DNA from: Bradyrhizobium sp. WSM1417
GTDB taxonomy: Bacteria > Pseudomonadota > Alphaproteobacteria > Rhizobiales > Xanthobacteraceae
Assembly (NCBI RefSeq): GCF_000515415.1
Contig: NZ_KI911783.1
Coordinates: forward strand, 2,842,392 to 2,906,391
Direction of reading: 5' to 3'
DNA length: 64,000 nt
A program made the translations under genes and the position numbers. The notes beneath the pieces are model-generated. The model had not been told where the DNA came from, ran no database searches, and saw only the letters and a program-made list of their open reading frames with translations. Below, one piece after another: positions 61,528-64,000 of this stretch (within the stretch, counting starts at the first letter, position 1; every line of letters begins with the position of its first letter).

Positions 61528-62505
61528 TCAGCCTGAACGGGCGCCCGGGAACTTTGCTCGAAAGTCAAGCGGTCGCATCCCTCCGTGCCGTCTGAAAAAC
61601 TTCACGAAGTTTGTTGGCTCACTGAACCCTACCTCTGCGGCAATTGCTTCAACCGTGGGGCCGGCGTGTGCAAGCAATCGTTTCGCTTCCAAGATCAGGC
61701 GTTGCTCTATCAGAGCTTTGGGTGAGGAACCACACGCCATCATGCAGGCTCGGCGGAGTGACTTCGCTGAGCATCCAATAGCTTCCGCGTAATCTTCAAC
61801 GATCCGCGTTTGTGCGAACTTCGCGTCGACAGCTCGACGGAATCTCCGGAACGTCCTGCGATGACTATCCGTCATGGAGAGCGCATCGCTCTTGCCGTAA
61901 TAGCCTGCGATCGTCAGGAGCATTGCATAGAGGAGATGCTGGAGGATAGCGGCCGATAGCTTCGAGCCATCTGCTTTATGATATGCCCGCTTTATGGCCG
62001 ACAGGACGCTGACGACGCTCTCCAGCGCATCAGGCCGTAGGTCCGTGACGTCTTCGGGAACGATATCATCGACCAAGGCTCCAAAAGCCGCTCCGTCCGC
62101 CGCTGAAGACGCGGGAAAGATGAATTCTGACGTGAACAGCAGGATATCCGCCTCCAGTTTTTGACCAAGGACGAACTGCTGAACTTGACCCGGGCGAGCA
62201 TGGACAAGCGTACCTGCCTTGCACCTCACGCGGCGAAAATCGAGGAAGTGATCTCCGCTGCCAGCGGTAAATAGTATCAACAGATGGAAACCGGGCCGCT
62301 GTGGCGAGGCAAAGTGACGGGGCGATACGCGTCCCAAAAGATCCGAGAAGCGCAATGCTTCAATGCCAAGCCTCGGAAACTTGGGATTGTTATACTCGAC
62401 TCCGAATATCGACTGTTGCGACAAACCTTTCACGGCGCACGCATGTCCGTTTTTGACCATCGATTGGTACCAGCTTGACCTGTCGAGGCACAACGGGGCA
62501 GGCAT
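61528..62505 (-). CDS. AraC-family transcriptional regulator
   Basis: A 325-residue regulator. The C-terminal AraC/XylS DNA-binding domain (about residues 225-320) has two helix-turn-helix units: EDYAEAIGCSAKSLRRACMM and EAIAAEVGFSEPTNFVKFFR followed by RHGGMRPLDFRAKF. The N-terminal part (GFHLLILFTAGSGDHFLDFR, LVHARPGQVQQFVLG) is an AraC-binding-domain cupin. The start is unclear: neither the ATG at 62505 nor the one at 62460 has a good ribosome-binding site. It is divergent from the NTF2-like gene at 62556, which may be a target. Confidence 0.88.
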   Translation of the reverse strand: MPAPLCLDRSSWYQSMVKNGHACAVKGLSQQSIFGVEYNNPKFPRLGIEALRFSDLLGRVSPRHFASPQRPGFHLLILFTAGSGDHFLDFRRVRCKAGTLVHARPGQVQQFVLGQKLEADILLFTSEFIFPASSAADGAAFGALVDDIVPEDVTDLRPDALESVVSVLSAIKRAYHKADGSKLSAAILQHLLYAMLLTIAGYYGKSDALSMTDSHRRTFRRFRRAVDAKFAQTRIVEDYAEAIGCSAKSLRRACMMACGSSPKALIEQRLILEAKRLLAHAGPTVEAIAAEVGFSEPTNFVKFFRRHGGMRPLDFRAKFPGARSG

Positions 62506-62555
62506 AGTAGATCGCAGAAATCCGGGCCTTACTGCATCTTTTTCAGGAGAAAGCG

Positions 62556-63065
62556 ATGATCTGGAGCTTTTCCTTACGGCAATTAGCGATCGCCACCGCT
62601 TTCATTTTCATTTTCGGAACGGTCAATCTCCACGCAGAGCAAAAGTCCGACATCGAAGCTGTCACTGCGGCAAATCTAGCTTTCGATACCGCCCTTTCGG
62701 CTCGCGACATTAATGCGATGGAAAGGGTTTGGGCGGCTGAGACCTACGTCATCGCCGTGCATCCATCTGCCATGGCTGCAGCTTTTACCGACGACGCCAT
62801 TAGGGTGACGCCAAGCGGTATGTTCGTAGGCCGAGAAGCGATTCGGCGTAATCTGCAGGATGTCGTCGACTTGGACCTGCACGACTACTCTGTAGAGCGC
62901 AACGTGTCGCGGTCTTTCGGCAACTTCGTGTTCAATGCTGGCGAGTGGCAGGCCAAGATCGGCGACCAACCGCTACACGGCTACTATACCGCAATCGTGG
63001 TCCGAGACGGCAGCGTGGCGAAGATCATGGAAGAGACCGCGACCGTGGCTGCTCCTGGGCAGTGA
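62556..63065 (+). CDS. Secreted NTF2-like (SnoaL/DUF4440-type) protein
   Basis: A 169-residue exported protein. AGGAG lies 7 bases before the ATG, followed by a signal peptide (MIWSFSLRQLAIATAFIFIF, cut near LHAE). The fold pattern is that of small NTF2-like proteins: IEAVTAANLAFDTALSARDI then NAMERVWAAETYVIAVHPSA, FVGREAIRRNLQ and HGYYTAIVVRDGSVAKIMEE. Usually such proteins bind a small ligand or act as isomerases, but no catalytic residues are obvious. It is divergent from the AraC-type regulator and has a broken relative at 63355-63760. Confidence 0.82.
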   Translation: MIWSFSLRQLAIATAFIFIFGTVNLHAEQKSDIEAVTAANLAFDTALSARDINAMERVWAAETYVIAVHPSAMAAAFTDDAIRVTPSGMFVGREAIRRNLQDVVDLDLHDYSVERNVSRSFGNFVFNAGEWQAKIGDQPLHGYYTAIVVRDGSVAKIMEETATVAAPGQ

Positions 63066-63354
63066 TGAAGCTTTATCATGAGGCGGCCATGGGCGTGCTG
63101 CGCTGCCGAGCAGAGCTATGATCTCGCCGCGATGGCGCTGGCAGACTACCTGACGCGCGAGCGTGACGCGGCCAGGGGACTTTGGGCTAAGGTCTGCAAA
63201 TGAGTGGTCAAAGGCGGCTCGCAACGCAAGCTCAGCTCGGCGTCCGGTTTAGCACCGATAGCGGGCATTACGGCGCTTGAACCGCTCTTCGGCTTAGGGC
63301 CATGAGCTGAAGTGCGCGGTCTGACAGGTCCGCCGCTGCGGACGTGTTGTTGCG
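63066..63354. other. Intergenic region
   Basis: Between the convergent NTF2-like genes. No supported gene seen. Confidence 0.35.
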
Positions 63355-63760
63355 CTATTGCGGAATCCGTGACGTGGTGTGCAACACCATGAACCAACGT
63401 CCATCCCGTTTTTCGTACATGTTGGTTGTGAAGGCCGTGAAGCTCACGGCATCCCCATTCTTGAACTTCCCTTCAGCACTCTCAATTCCGACAACCCATG
63501 CCACGTTGTGGGCGACATGAATTTGCGGCCCTTTCATCGATACTGAAATCTCGGCGAAGCGAGCAAAAGTCCCCTCCCAGCTCTTGCGAACCGCATCCCA
63601 TCCGACAATCAAGACTTTGCTGGTCGACGTCTTTGCGATTGTATGCCTCGGCAAAATTCTTCTGCAGGTCGGCATACTGGTCGGCGGTAGTCTGCTGAGC
63701 GGCAGCAACATAGCAAGCCGACATCAATAAGAATGCGGCAAGTACGATGGTACGCAGCAT
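63355..63760 (-). pseudogene. NTF2-like secreted protein, frame broken and deleted
   Basis: The first frame encodes MLRTIVLAAFLLMSACYVAA, then QQTTADQYADLQKNFAEAYN and RKDVD: a signal peptide (with a lipobox-like LMSAC) and the first NTF2 helix. The next frame carries WDAVRKSWEGTFARFAEISV, HVAHNVAWVVGIESAEGKFK and NMYEKRDGRWFMVLHTTSRI, the rest of a DUF4440/SnoaL-type fold. Between the two, about 40-50 residues usual for the family are missing. Frameshift plus deletion makes it a pseudogene. Confidence 0.75.
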
Positions 63761-63789
63761 CGGGCTCCGCCTTCGTCAGGACGATGAGG

Positions 63790-63948
63790 TCAGAACCACT
63801 CGCCCGGCATGTACTTGTCGGCAACAATAATGCTGACCGACATGAGCAAGCCGGCAAAGCAGAATAGCGATACCGACACGAACGTCTCGAAGTCGGCAAT
63901 CGCCTCGACCGACGCCTTGGGAAAAATACGGGTAGCCAATGCCGCCAT
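63790..63948 (-). CDS. 52-residue single-pass membrane protein
   Basis: The frame encodes MAALATRIFPKASVEAIADF, ETFVSVSLFCFAGLLMSVSI and IVADKYMPGEWF. A strong GGAGGG lies 6-7 bases before the ATG at 63948. After an amphipathic N-terminus comes one hydrophobic helix (about residues 22-43), then a short acidic end. The short tail after the helix contains DKYMPGEWF. No family recognised. Its transcript could include the broken NTF2-like gene 30 bases downstream. Confidence 0.68.
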   Translation of the reverse strand: MAALATRIFPKASVEAIADFETFVSVSLFCFAGLLMSVSIIVADKYMPGEWF

Positions 63949-64000
63949 GTTACCCTCCAAATTGCTCTATCGCGGCTGAGCCAAACTCGCGCTCAGCCCA

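Noticed and set aside
1..64000. Search for tRNA, rRNA and CRISPR arrays
   Set aside because: No cloverleaf-like genes, rRNA segments or regular short repeats with spacers were seen by eye; a tRNAscan or CRISPR search could overturn this.

Overview
The window is GC-rich DNA from an alphaproteobacterium, most likely Bradyrhizobium or a close relative. The evidence is the PEPxxWAM-type PEP-CTERM anchors (VPEPxTWAMM followed by a hydrophobic stretch and Arg-rich tail), an HvrA/H-NS-type protein, DUF6894-like and other small proteins typical of Bradyrhizobiaceae, and many Bug/TctC, IclR and ABC-substrate-binding style genes. Much of it is accessory DNA: small orphan genes, decayed duplications, remnants of recombinases and IS elements, and only a few long intact operons. 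I saw no tRNA, rRNA or CRISPR array.

Layout. 0-2.5 kb: three PEP-CTERM proteins. 2.5-12.6 kb: small hypothetical genes, two PilZ proteins, a GTG-start cold-shock protein, and decayed genes (IS66 transposase, DNA ligase, serine recombinase, outer-membrane protein). 12.6-24.6 kb: one 3991-residue protein with an N-terminal FecR-like domain, PD40/TolB-like propeller repeats, near-identical Ig-like modules, a cadherin-like domain and about 2000 residues of RTX-type repeats, probably a type I-secreted adhesin. 24.6-31 kb: small genes and a PEP-CTERM protein. 31.0-33.8 kb: an unusual 923-residue protein that joins a degenerate receiver and LuxR helix-turn-helix to about 700 residues of adhesin-like and repetitive sequence. 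34-40.3 kb: small genes, a decayed second copy of the 26-29.8 kb region, an H-NS-type protein and another PEP-CTERM protein.

41.2-48.1 kb is a minus-strand operon in the order algF-like, algI-like MBOAT acyltransferase, two AlgJ/AlgX-like SGNH proteins, then an NfrA-like TPR/beta-barrel protein. Together these look like periplasmic O-acetylation plus outer-membrane export of an exopolysaccharide whose synthase is not in the window. 48.4-56.8 kb: small secreted and zinc-ribbon proteins and a sixth intact PEP-CTERM protein. 56.9-58.6 kb: an IS1182-type element. 58.6-61.5 kb: an MBL-fold hydrolase and a Bug/TctC binding protein, divergent from an IclR regulator across two tandem palindromes. 61.5-64 kb: an AraC-type regulator, NTF2-like proteins and a small membrane protein.

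The most promising novelty is a possible surface-structure circuit. A 20-bp palindromic element (CTATATACC-N4-GATATAG) lies just upstream of the LuxR-fusion gene and recurs, 17 of 20 bases identical, upstream of the PEP-CTERM gene at 38.6-39.25 kb; a shorter variant precedes the PEP-CTERM gene at 28.9-29.7 kb. With the giant RTX protein and the polysaccharide acetylation operon nearby, this suggests, but does not prove, co-ordinated control of cell-surface proteins.
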